In this document: positions 1-9,500 of the stretch, piece after piece
How positions within the stretch are numbered: the first letter of the stretch is position 1
Layout of the letters: each line of letters begins with the position of its first letter
Source of the DNA: Noviherbaspirillum suwonense
GTDB lineage: Bacteria; Pseudomonadota; Gammaproteobacteria; Burkholderiales; Burkholderiaceae_D
NCBI RefSeq assembly: GCF_900182955.1
Contig: NZ_FXUL01000032.1
Span: forward strand, 1-64,000
Length of the DNA stretch: 64,000 nt
Direction of reading: 5' to 3'
Made by a program: the position numbers and the translations under genes
Notes under the pieces: model-generated
Databases searched by the model: none
Seen by the model: the letters and a program-made list of their open reading frames with translations, nothing else
Told to the model about the DNA's origin: nothing

Positions 1-81
1 GATTTCTTCCCGAAGGCATAGGTCTATCCATAGCAGTATTCCTAGTCGTTAGTTTAAGGAATACCGGCGGTCCGGGGAATC

Positions 82-270
82 ATGGGGCTACTTCAGGAAT
101 TTAAGGTGCGAGACTTGGGGGATCCAAGGCGAGACCAGCATGCGAAGGAGTTGCTAACGCTGTTGGCGGCAAAGCCCAGCGAGAGCATTCCTGGCGCATG
201 CGACGGCGGTCCTCCTCATTGGTACTTGGTGACGAGGAAAATGGCCGGATACGTTTTCAAGAGCCTTTGA
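82..270 (+). pseudogene. IS4-family transposase, N-terminal remnant
   Basis: The 62-residue frame carries the N-terminal DNA-binding motif of Tn5/IS4-type transposases: an F-x3-DLGDPRR stretch, then LLTLLAAKPSESIPGAC. Complete members run to about 400-480 residues with a DDE catalytic core. Nothing of that core follows here; after the GACDGG motif the frame runs into unrelated sequence and stops inside the 3' end of the opposite-strand ATPase gene. This is therefore a broken insertion-sequence relic with no transposase activity. The motif match is seen in the sequence; the family assignment is from memory of the Tnp_DNA_bind domain. Confidence 0.6.
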
Positions 271-2017
271 CGTAATAGCCCCCGAGTGTTGGCGGCGCCT
301 TGACGTCTCCCGCCGTTATCCCGACGCTTCCGCCGTGATCGATCACCCGTCGACGGGCGCCACCCAAGGATACGGCCACACGCGGGTAAAGATCCTCGAG
401 TTCCGGATACGTCTCGACCAACCATGCAGGGAAAGCGGCCGCCTGGGCCAATTTGAGAACTTTCCCGTTGATCTCAATCTCGCCTTCCGCGAGATCTCTC
501 ACCATCGGAAGCGTCGCGCCGCCGCCCGTCAGCGCAACGGCGAGTCTGCCGTTGGGCGCGCCGGCGATGAAACTTTTGTCGACAGACGCCAAAATCTCTT
601 TCATACAGGTGCGAAGGGACGCCGAGAAGCTCGCTACCTGCTGTAACCCCAGGAATTCCTCGCGAGTCACTTCTACGACGTCGCCGTTGAAGAGCGAGAC
701 GGAGACTACGCCGTCGTTGAAGAGAGCTTCCTTATAGTCGCGCAGGTTGAGCTGGAGTGCACCGAGGATGTTGATCCAATATGGGTGGCGGGAATCAATG
801 CCGGCTTTCTTCAGCACGATGCTTTTCAACAAATTGTCAAGATGATTGCCAGCTTCGGTGAGCCCGCGCGCGGAGTTTCTTACTTCGAAGGCAGATGCCC
901 TGCCAGTTTCATCGTTGAAACCGAGACGAAACAAGCTGAAGTCGCTAGTGCCAGCGCCAACATCCACGACCATGACCAACGAATTGGCAGCCGCCTTCCA
1001 GCTCAACAAGGCGCCGGCCACCCCAAGCGGCTCGGTGACAGCCTTGTCAATGAATCCCGACGTGGCCTCTACATTGCCCGCCGCCGAAGCGGCCTTCATG
1101 AATTCGGCCAGATCAATGCCGTCCGCAATACGGGTAGCGAAGGTGTCCGCGAGTATCTGGGCTTCGAAAAGCATCCGTTTCAAGTCCTGCGCCGTCTTTC
1201 TCGATTTCGCGCCATCAAAGCACGGCATGGCGAATCGGCGCGAGATATTTCGTTCGTAGCCCAAGTCGTCAAGGCACTGGTTCATTGTCCAAGTGAGGAA
1301 TGTCAAATAAGCCAAGATCATGTCCCGGTATGTGATGGTAACGTCCGTCGGATTAAATTGACCGGCCACCCTGTCGCCAAATCCTTCCTCCGAGAGATAT
1401 CGTTTGACGTTATCGATTCTCTGTCGCTTCCCATCGAGACCCTCGACTTGCGAGCGCTGGACCGCTTGCGCCCCAAACCATAACAAACCATCGTTATCGA
1501 TGTAGACCGAGGACACCAGCATCTCCTCGCTGATCTCCTCTTGGTCTCCCGGCCTGCCCAACTTGAGCACGTCTATTTCCTCGTAGGGCCGGTTGGCAGT
1601 CTCATCGCTGACAAGCGTCACCTTCGACATCGCGGTGCCGAAATCGATGCAGACACGTCTATCCGTCCCGGGCGCTGGCAGCGATAGACAACTTAGGTCT
1701 AGGAACGGCGCCTCATCCTCTGGAATCGGCCCTTTATCCGTGCCAGAGGTCGAGCGTTCTACCAAGATAACAGGCCTCTCCACGGAGGAAGCCTCGAAGC
1801 CTTCACTCTTCAGAGCGGGCCTTGGAACGAGCGCCGGCGCGGGCTCGACCTCCTGCGGATGCAGTGGTTCGCCCAAGCCAAGCGCCCGCAGCCCGGACCG
1901 CAGCGCTTCGATCTCGTCCTCGGTGATTGTCCCTGACAACAGGCCGGACCCATCCTCCTGTGGTCGTATCCGCTTAAGCAGGTTTTTGAGCAGAATGTGA
2001 GCTTCGGACGTGTCCAT
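257..2017 (-). CDS. Hsp70/actin-like ATPase domain protein
   Basis: A 586-residue protein with the nucleotide-binding signatures of the actin/Hsp70 fold. The phosphate-1 loop CIDFGTAMSKV lies near residue 122, phosphate-2 VVDVGAGTSDFSL near 350, and an adenosine motif ALTGGGATLP near 495. The first 110 residues are acidic, proline-rich and probably disordered. There is no substrate-binding beta domain like DnaK's, so it is not a housekeeping chaperone. It starts 22 bp after the stop of the upstream gene (2040-3506), so the two are probably one operon and may form a complex. ATP binding is well supported; the biological role is unknown. The 3' end overlaps an IS4 remnant on the other strand. 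Confidence 0.75.
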   Translation of the reverse strand: MDTSEAHILLKNLLKRIRPQEDGSGLLSGTITEDEIEALRSGLRALGLGEPLHPQEVEPAPALVPRPALKSEGFEASSVERPVILVERSTSGTDKGPIPEDEAPFLDLSCLSLPAPGTDRRVCIDFGTAMSKVTLVSDETANRPYEEIDVLKLGRPGDQEEISEEMLVSSVYIDNDGLLWFGAQAVQRSQVEGLDGKRQRIDNVKRYLSEEGFGDRVAGQFNPTDVTITYRDMILAYLTFLTWTMNQCLDDLGYERNISRRFAMPCFDGAKSRKTAQDLKRMLFEAQILADTFATRIADGIDLAEFMKAASAAGNVEATSGFIDKAVTEPLGVAGALLSWKAAANSLVMVVDVGAGTSDFSLFRLGFNDETGRASAFEVRNSARGLTEAGNHLDNLLKSIVLKKAGIDSRHPYWINILGALQLNLRDYKEALFNDGVVSVSLFNGDVVEVTREEFLGLQQVASFSASLRTCMKEILASVDKSFIAGAPNGRLAVALTGGGATLPMVRDLAEGEIEINGKVLKLAQAAAFPAWLVETYPELEDLYPRVAVSLGGARRRVIDHGGSVGITAGDVKAPPTLGGYYVKGS

Positions 2018-2039
2018 TATCTCTTCTTATTCCTTGTTG

Positions 2040-3506
2040 TTAGTCGTTCGCGGGCTCGACCCACGGCTTCACCAGCGTTTTTATCTTGCCCGCAAATTCC
2101 TTCTGGATGCCTTCCCGCACGATTCGCACGTGCCTGACCCCTGGCCTGGATCCTCCCAGCAACTCATGCTGCAAGGGGTTGTATTCGATCACTGCATCAA
2201 GCAAGCTGGTCTTTGATAGCCGGCGCATGCGGGCCAACTGCGTGGCTATGCGCGCCATATCTTTATAGGCCACGGCGGCCCGCTTGACGGTCGACGCCAA
2301 TGGCGGCTCCGATATTTCAAGCTGTGGGACAACGGCGCGCTCAAGCTTGTCCATCGTTTCCTTGCATGCCTCTACCTCGATCAACAGCGCCCCTATCTGC
2401 TGGTCCTCTCCGTTCCCGATCTGATGATTGACCTCCCGTTGAACTTGCTGAACTGCGCCCACGCTCACCCACCAGGCGCGAATTTCGGGATCCAGATCGT
2501 GCAGTTCGGCGAAATACGCACTCATCGACCTCGCCGCCTGCTCCCGGCTGGAGAACACGACCTCTAGCGCCGTTGCGATATCTTTATCGGTGCGATTTTG
2601 ACGAGCAAGCACCAGCGCCGATTCCTGAACGCATTGACGAATCTTCAACAACACCTCGGACTTGCCAAGGTACCGGGACCATTGGTCGCGACCGACCAAT
2701 GATTTTGCGCGTTCCAGTGGCTGATAGGTTTCGGCGACGAACGCATTGGAAAATCTCAGTTCCACCACTCTGAGCGCCATCGCCAGCGCATTGTCGACGA
2801 TGTTGAAAACGAGTTGTTCCTCCGTGGAAGCCCTAGCCGCGTTTAGTAGCACCGCCATCCAGGCGGACAACGCGGCGCCGGGGCGCGGCCCAATCGGTCC
2901 GGACCAGCCGCGGACAACTTCCAGCCAGATGGACGAGACGTCGGCCGCGCGCCGCAATTGGCCGTCGGTACCCACGCCCTGTTTAACCATCGCCGCAGTG
3001 ACGGCGTGCCACGCCGACGCCAAGTCGCCCGAACGGCCGATCGCGGTTTGCAAGAGGACTTTACGCGCGTTTTCCGCAGTGTTGATTGCGAACGCTTCGT
3101 TAAAGCAGTAGTCCGTCACCCACGGATTTTCGACATACTGCAAGCTCAACGATGCGTAGTATTTTTCCTTGCCCTGCAGTTTGTCGATAGCGCCTGGTCG
3201 ACGCGCGAGAACTCGCGGAATCGCGTCGATGACGGCACGGGATTGCGCACTTCCAAGCACGCTCGCGAGCCGTCCAAGCGCGGCTCCAGCTAGCAGCCCC
3301 GAATCCTCTTCTGTTCCCTCGCCCAGTCGAGTTATCGCGTCGATTGTCACGCGCAAATCCTCGTCTCTTTTCAGAAGCGAGTGGATGGTCTGCCGCGCCA
3401 TACTGTTGGTTAGGATTTCGTTCAGGTCCCGGAGGCTTCGCGCCTCCCGGATGCTGGCCAGTTGCTTATCCCAGTTGTCGGAATATGTCTGATCTTTGTT
3501 TTCCAT
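2040..3506 (-). CDS. Unknown protein, operon partner of the Hsp70-like ATPase
   Basis: I do not recognise this protein. Starting at the ATG at 3506 it has 488 residues; an 18-residue longer form from 3560 is possible. It is alpha-helical and rich in Ala, Leu, Arg and Glu, with no transmembrane segment, signal peptide or obvious catalytic motif. The C-terminal third (heptad-like stretches around AVAYKDMARIATQLARMRRL) looks coiled-coil or repeat-like. It directly precedes the Hsp70-like ATPase gene with a 22 bp gap, so it is probably its regulator, adaptor or client. No clear Shine-Dalgarno sequence precedes either start. Confidence 0.6.
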   Translation of the reverse strand: MENKDQTYSDNWDKQLASIREARSLRDLNEILTNSMARQTIHSLLKRDEDLRVTIDAITRLGEGTEEDSGLLAGAALGRLASVLGSAQSRAVIDAIPRVLARRPGAIDKLQGKEKYYASLSLQYVENPWVTDYCFNEAFAINTAENARKVLLQTAIGRSGDLASAWHAVTAAMVKQGVGTDGQLRRAADVSSIWLEVVRGWSGPIGPRPGAALSAWMAVLLNAARASTEEQLVFNIVDNALAMALRVVELRFSNAFVAETYQPLERAKSLVGRDQWSRYLGKSEVLLKIRQCVQESALVLARQNRTDKDIATALEVVFSSREQAARSMSAYFAELHDLDPEIRAWWVSVGAVQQVQREVNHQIGNGEDQQIGALLIEVEACKETMDKLERAVVPQLEISEPPLASTVKRAAVAYKDMARIATQLARMRRLSKTSLLDAVIEYNPLQHELLGGSRPGVRHVRIVREGIQKEFAGKIKTLVKPWVEPAND

Positions 3507-3943
3507 AGCGGCAGTTAAAATTAACCCATCTATACTCATGCTTTCCAATTGGAAAATCAATAACTTTCAGCGAATGCAGACCAGAATCACATCCACCGGA
3601 AATCGCATCCCTTTCGTATTCAGCATGGCCGCCTGCTCATTTTTCAAAGACGACAGTCTACCGGACAACAGAAGTCTCCTCGCCCTCACTTTCAAAAATA
3701 CAATGGGTTTCATCAAGACCAAACAGCGTACGCGATTCGCCGTCGACGACCAGTTTCCGGGCTCGTGATGTGGTTGGTTGGTTCATTCGTCTTATCAATA
3801 GCAATAGGCGCCATTTGTTTTTTTCACAAGTATGCGAAAGATGCACGATATGGAACCGCGTTGAGATAGCCTGCGGCACAGGCAGCGATCTTGGTCAGGT
3901 GCGGCATTATCGACGCGTGACAGACAGACAACGCTGGACTTCT
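3507..3943. other. Intergenic region, nothing recognised
   Basis: About 440 bp between the leftward unknown gene and the end of the leftward hydrolase gene. It is AT-richer than its neighbours and should hold the promoter of the 3506-257 operon. I see no RNA gene, strong inverted repeat or credible protein; the open frames on both strands have no ribosome binding site or recognisable content. Confidence 0.4.
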
Positions 3944-4477
3944 TTACTGCGCAGTTTGCGCCATGCGGCGCAGAAACGCGCCGAACAACTCATCGAGCTG
4001 AAGCGTCTGGTTTTGCAGACGATGTCCGTCATCCAGCAGATGGACGCTACAGGCATGCTCACGACCGAAACGCACGGAATGCTCGTATGGGATGATGTCG
4101 TCGCCCCAGCCGTGGACGATCTCAATTGCGCTGCCCGGACAAGCCGCCTGCAGCGGCGGATAGGCCGGCAGGAAGAACGCGGGCGCCAGCAGAAACAGCG
4201 CCTGCGGCTTTAACTTCGCGCTGGCGGCCGTTGCGACCCAGCCGCCCATGCTGGAGCCGACCAGGATCAGCTTTTGCGTGACCGATTCGCAACTGCGTAC
4301 CAGTTTTTCGGCGCGCGCGACCGGATCGTCCATGCCGGCATAATCCAGGCTTTGGACCAGCATAGGATGCGCGCGGGCGATTGCGGCAAGGCGGCTGATC
4401 TTGCTGCCCCACGGGCCGCTCTCCTTGCCATGGACGAAGTGAACCAGATAGTCTACTTCCATAATCTCAGTGCTCAT
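3944..4477 (-). CDS. Small alpha/beta hydrolase, RBBP9/YqiA-like
   Basis: A 177-residue alpha/beta-hydrolase. The nucleophile elbow is GSSMGGW (Ser of G-x-S-x-G) near residue 76. An Asp follows in the HGWGDDIIP loop, and a His in DDGHRL near the C-terminus completes the triad. The ATG at 4477 was chosen because AAAGGA stands 7 bases upstream; the frame is open to 4651, but that extension overlaps recD. The N-terminal FVHGKESGP motif and compact size fit YqiA/RBBP9-type esterases. The substrate is unknown. It lies 34 bp after recD on the same strand and may be co-transcribed. Confidence 0.8.
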   Translation of the reverse strand: MSTEIMEVDYLVHFVHGKESGPWGSKISRLAAIARAHPMLVQSLDYAGMDDPVARAEKLVRSCESVTQKLILVGSSMGGWVATAASAKLKPQALFLLAPAFFLPAYPPLQAACPGSAIEIVHGWGDDIIPYEHSVRFGREHACSVHLLDDGHRLQNQTLQLDELFGAFLRRMAQTAQ

Positions 4478-4511
4478 TGAAGATCCTTTCAACGTAATCG
4501 GACCATGCCGC

Positions 4512-6515
4512 TCACGCCGCTGCGCGGTCGGTCTGCTGCGCAGCTGCCGACAGAAACGCCAACCGTTCCTCCAGCAACTCCCGCAGCCCGCTGGTGCGTT
4601 GTGTCTGCCTGTCCATGCCCTGCTCCAGCATGGACGCCAGCGGCGTGACAAGCGTGAAATTGTCCCGGGCGCGCGTGATGCCGGTGTAGATCAGTTCCCT
4701 GCTGACCACGGGCGATGGTTTGACCGGCAGTACCAGGGCTGCGTGAGCAAATTCGGATCCCTGCACCTTGTGCACGGTCATGGCAAATGCGGTTTCGACA
4801 TGGGCCAGGCGTGACGCCAGCACGCTGCGCACCCCTGCGCCGTCGAGCATGTAGACCCGCATGATGCCGCGCGGTCCCGGCTCCTTCAGGCAGACGCCGG
4901 TGTCGCCATTGGCCACACCCAGGCTGCGATCGTTGCGGGTGATGATGACCGGGCGGCCTTCGTACCACTCTCCGCTGCCGTCCAGCAGTTTCATGCTCCT
5001 GGCATGCTGCTCGATTGCCTCGTTGATCCCGGCCACGCCCCAGACTCCTTCCCGGACCGCGCACAGAATGCGAAAACCATCGAAGCCCTGCAGCACGCGC
5101 CTTGCCCAGTCCGGATGCTCGGCAGCGTCGCGTGGCCTTGCCGCAAGCTCGGCAAAAAAGCGTCCGTAGCCGTCATTGGCCCGCATCCGGCCCCGGATCG
5201 CCAGTTCGAGCAGACTGGCGGTGCTGGCGCGCTCGTCCCAGTGCAGCGTGCCGTCCCCAGCGCCCGCATCCTGCAAGATCGCCAGGGCATCGGACGCGCG
5301 ATTTTCATTGACCGCCAGCGCCAGCGTGCCGATCGGTCCATCGAACCGGCGGCTCTTGCGCAGCATGACGATCTGCTGACACAAGGCATGGCCATGACCG
5401 ATCATGGCAGCCGGCACCGCCTGGCCGCTTGCAGCTTCGATATACCGTGCCGTCGCTTCGGAATAGCCGCCGGCATGTGCGTCGCCGCACAAGTCGCCAA
5501 GCACGGCGCCGGCCTCGACCGACGCAAGCTGGTCCTTGTCCCCAAGGATCACCAGCATTGCCTGCGGCGGCAGCGCTTCCAGCACACAGGCCATCATTTC
5601 GAGATGCGCCATGGATGCTTCGTCCAGTATCAATACGTCCACATCCAGTGGCCGGAATGCGTCGTGGCGGACGGTACGGGTTTCCGCATGCATGCCGATC
5701 AATGCATGCAGAGTGACCGGCTGCCCGAGCCGGGAACACAGCCCGGCAAGATCGATCAGCCCGGCGGCCTTCTCTGTCAATCCGGTCAACGCCGCATCGA
5801 TCGACTCCCGCAGCCGCGCGGCTGCCTTGCCGGAAGGCGCAGCCATGGCGATGCGCAGGTCCGCCGACTCGCCGGCTAGCCCCTGCAGCAGTGCGAGCAG
5901 GCGCGCCACCGTGTAGGTCTTGCCAGTGCCGGGACCGCCGGTGATGATGCTCAGGCAGCCGCGCGCAGCGATGGCGCAAGCCGCCTTTTGCCAGTCAACA
6001 GATTCGCCAGCCGGGAAGGGATCGAACAGTCGGTCTAGGTAATGCCGGACCTGCGCTGCATCAACATCCCGCTCGACACCGACCCTTGCGGCAACCGCGC
6101 GGGCGATCTGGTTTTCTTCGCGCCAGTGGCGGCGCAGATAGAGCCGGTCACGGTGGAGCACCAAGGGATGGCCAGCGTCCCCGCAGCCAGCGCTCCATAC
6201 CGGGCCGCAAGCCACCAGCAGCTCGCGCCAGGCCTGCGACCCGACGGGCAACGGTCCGGCGGCCTCGCACAGGCGCTGCCACTGCGCCTCTTTCCAGGCA
6301 AGCTTTTCCCATGGCTGGTCGGCCAGATCCTCCAGCCGCAGGCAGGAGTGGCCGCGCGCCTCGAACTCGGCGAGCAGGACGCAGCCCAGCAACGCAGCGG
6401 CCGGCACATCGCTAGAGGTGGCGATGAAGCGGGCGAAGGACAGGCCCAGCATGCCGACACCGCCGTTGCCGGCACAGTCATCGAGGCAGTCGAACAACTT
6501 TGAATGGGGCATCAT
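4512..6515 (-). CDS. recD: RecBCD enzyme subunit RecD (exonuclease V alpha)
   Basis: A 667-residue SF1 helicase, the 5'-3' motor of RecBCD, which processes double-strand breaks for recombination and degrades linear foreign DNA. Seen in the sequence: Walker A GGPGTGKT at residues 193-200, Walker B LILDEASM, GDKDQLASVEAG, the motif V region TVHKVQGSEF, and motif VI YTGITRARDNF near the C-terminus. Length and motif order match full-length RecD. The ATG overlaps the recB stop (ATGA at 6512-6515), so translation is coupled and the stoichiometry fixed. It is intact. Confidence 0.95.
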   Translation of the reverse strand: MMPHSKLFDCLDDCAGNGGVGMLGLSFARFIATSSDVPAAALLGCVLLAEFEARGHSCLRLEDLADQPWEKLAWKEAQWQRLCEAAGPLPVGSQAWRELLVACGPVWSAGCGDAGHPLVLHRDRLYLRRHWREENQIARAVAARVGVERDVDAAQVRHYLDRLFDPFPAGESVDWQKAACAIAARGCLSIITGGPGTGKTYTVARLLALLQGLAGESADLRIAMAAPSGKAAARLRESIDAALTGLTEKAAGLIDLAGLCSRLGQPVTLHALIGMHAETRTVRHDAFRPLDVDVLILDEASMAHLEMMACVLEALPPQAMLVILGDKDQLASVEAGAVLGDLCGDAHAGGYSEATARYIEAASGQAVPAAMIGHGHALCQQIVMLRKSRRFDGPIGTLALAVNENRASDALAILQDAGAGDGTLHWDERASTASLLELAIRGRMRANDGYGRFFAELAARPRDAAEHPDWARRVLQGFDGFRILCAVREGVWGVAGINEAIEQHARSMKLLDGSGEWYEGRPVIITRNDRSLGVANGDTGVCLKEPGPRGIMRVYMLDGAGVRSVLASRLAHVETAFAMTVHKVQGSEFAHAALVLPVKPSPVVSRELIYTGITRARDNFTLVTPLASMLEQGMDRQTQRTSGLRELLEERLAFLSAAAQQTDRAAA

Positions 6516-9500
6516 GCGGCCTTCCTGGCAAGGTCATCATCCCGCAGCAGCGCATCGAGGCGGTCGAGGAACGCAGTATCGGGTTTCAGGTGGAAACATC
6601 CGCGCGTGCCGGCATGACCGACACCACGCAGGAAGAAAAACAGCGCGCCGCCCAAATGCTGTTCTGGCACATAGGTGGCGCCGAGCCGGCTGCGCAGAAG
6701 CCGGTGCAAGGCGAGCAGGTACAACGCCCCCTGCACGTCGTAGCGGTTGGCGGCCACGCTGGCGGCCATTGCGTCCGCGGTGTAGGCGGCATCGTCCTGG
6801 CCCAGCCAGCTGGCCTTGTAGTCCAGCACCCAGTAGCGTCCGTCCTGCTCGAACACCAGGTCCTGGAAGCCATGCAGCATGCCGTGCAGCTGACTGGAGG
6901 CCAACGCCGGCACGGCTGTTTCCCTGGCCAACAGCTGCTGGCACAGCACATCCAGCGCAGCGACGCTGGCCTGCTCGGTCGGCAGCCAGAATTCCATTTC
7001 CGGTATGGCGCCGTGGAGGTCGCGCAATGCAACGCCGATTGCCGGCAGCGGCGTGGAAACGATCGCGAGCAGCCAGTCATGCACCGACTGGTGATGCCGC
7101 TCCCACCCGGCCGCCCTGCAACGCGCTAGCACCTGTTCGCTGAAGTCCGGCGCATATGCCGCGGCAAATCCATCCCGCGCCAGCCATTCCAGTTGTGCAT
7201 GCATGAACAGCCCGGGCAATGCGCCGCGCGGCAAGCCGTGCCAGCCGGTCGGTGGCGCCGCAACGACCGGAACGACGTCGCCGGTTTCCTGCAGCAGCGC
7301 GTCCTGTGCGGGCGTCTGTGGCGAGCGCATGCCGGCAAGCTTGTTGCCGAGGGCGCTGTAGCTGGAAATGGACCAGTTACGCTCGAACCGGCCCCGATAC
7401 TCGGGCTGCGTCGACAGCGGCGCCCGCGGGTTCTCCCGTCGCAGCCTTTCGTTACCGGGCTCGCGCCGCGCATCCTCGACCACGATGCCGGCCTGGCCGG
7501 CAGTCATGCTGCAGATGTCGTCGAGCAGCGCATCGGACGAGGTTTTGGTCTCGCCATGAATCAGATAATTCAGCGCCGACCTGCTGATATCTTTGCTGGA
7601 CAGCGACGTCGCGCCCAGCCACAACGCATGCTCGGCCCGGGTCAGCGCGACATAGAGCAGGCGCAGGTCTTCTTCCTGTATGGCAGCATTGACCGCTTCA
7701 ACTGCTTCATCGCCGCCCTTCACCGCAACGACGCGCGTTCCCTGCTCGTCGGTATATTCGTAATAGGTTTCACCGCCTTTAGCTGTCCGTGCCGATACGG
7801 CGAACGGCAGGAAAACCAGTGGGTATTGCAATCCCTTGGACTTGTGAACCGTGACGACCTGCACCAGTTCGGCATCGCTTTCCAGCCGCTGGATCCGTTC
7901 GTCGCCGGTCTCGCTGCCATCCGCGATCTGGTCCGCCAGCCACCGGATCAATGCCTGCTCGCCGTCGAGCTTCTGGCTTGCCGCCTGCAGCAGTTCGGCC
8001 AGATGCAGCAGGTCGGTCAGCTGACGCTCGCCGCCGTCCTGACTGAGCAGCGTCGTCGGCAGGCCGAGGTCGTGGATGAACTTGCGCAGCATGGGCAGAA
8101 CGCCGTGGCGCTGCCATAACTGCCGGAGCGACTTGAGCATCTCGACCCTGGCTTCCCATGCGAGATCGTCGCCGACGGTCGCGGCCAGTTCTGCCAATGC
8201 GACGCGGGCAGTCGACGTGGCGAACGCGGCGCGCCCCAGCGCACCGTCGAACGGGCTGGCCACCGCCTGCAGCCAGCGCAGCACGTCGCGCGCCGCTACG
8301 CTGTCGAATACCGAATCCTTGTCGGACAGATAGACGCTACGCACGCCGCGCTTCTGCAGCGCGCGGCGCACCGCGGCCGCTTCATACCGGTCGCGCACCA
8401 GCACGGCGATATCGGCTGGCTGCAGCCGGGTGAAGCCAGGCGCCCCGACCCGTCGCTCGAAGCCACATTGGGCGTCGTTGAGCAACGTGACGATACGCTC
8501 GGCGCACAAGCCCGCGAAATGCTTCTTGTATTCGTCGGCTTTCATAGGCTCGGGCCGGACCCAGATGGTCATCGGCTTCACGTCGCCGCCCGCCGCCACC
8601 AATGTTTCCTTGCGTCCGTTCGCCCGCACCGGTTCGAACGGCAACTGGTTGCTGCCATTGCTGCGGAAGCAGAATGCGCCCGCAGGATGGCCGGTTCCGC
8701 CGGCCAGCGACTCGGCATGGCTGAACAAGTGGTTGGCGGCCTCCACCAGCGCAGCGGTCGAGCGGAAATTGGTATCGAGCCGGTAGTGCCGGCCGGCAGT
8801 GGCGACACGCGCAGCGAGATAGCTGTGGATATCGGCGCCGCGGAAACTGTAGATGGCCTGCTTCGGGTCGCCGATCATGAACAGCGCACCGCGATCGGCG
8901 ACACCCTGGCCTACCCGGTACAGGGCATCGAGGATGCTGTACTGGTCGGGCGAGGTGTCCTGGAATTCATCGACCAGCGCCACCGGATACTGCTGGACGA
9001 TGCGCTCGCGCAGTGCTTCGGCGCTGCCCCCCTGCGCGTCGAGCGCCACGCGCAGCCGCGAAAGCATGTCGGCAAAGCCGAACTGCCGCTGCTTCTGCTT
9101 GAGTTCGGCCATACGCCTGGCTACATGGACTGCGGCGTGACGCAGCAGCATCGCGTCCAATGGCTGCAGGCTCTGTATCGCTTGCTGCAACTGCGGCGTG
9201 AGATCGAATACCGCGGGCACAGTTGCGGCGATTGTGGTCTTGTGAGCGGCGTTTGCGCAATCGACGATACCGGCACGGCTGAGCTTTTTCCAGACAGAGG
9301 CATCGAAGCCGGGAACATCGATCATGGCAGGCGTAGCGGCCCAAGTCGTCAGGCTGTCGAGCCACTCGGCAACTTTGTTCGGCTTGATTTTGCTGGCATG
9401 AAATGCTCCCGGCGTGCCGGTCAGCACCGACATCAGCCATCCATGCATGGCAAGCGCATGCGCGCCCCATGCCGCCTTCAGCGGACCGAGTACGGTATCG

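Noticed and set aside
785-1483. 232-codon plus-strand open frame across the Hsp70-like ATPase gene
   Set aside because: It is antisense to a gene with clear motifs, and its own translation has no domain or ribosome binding site.
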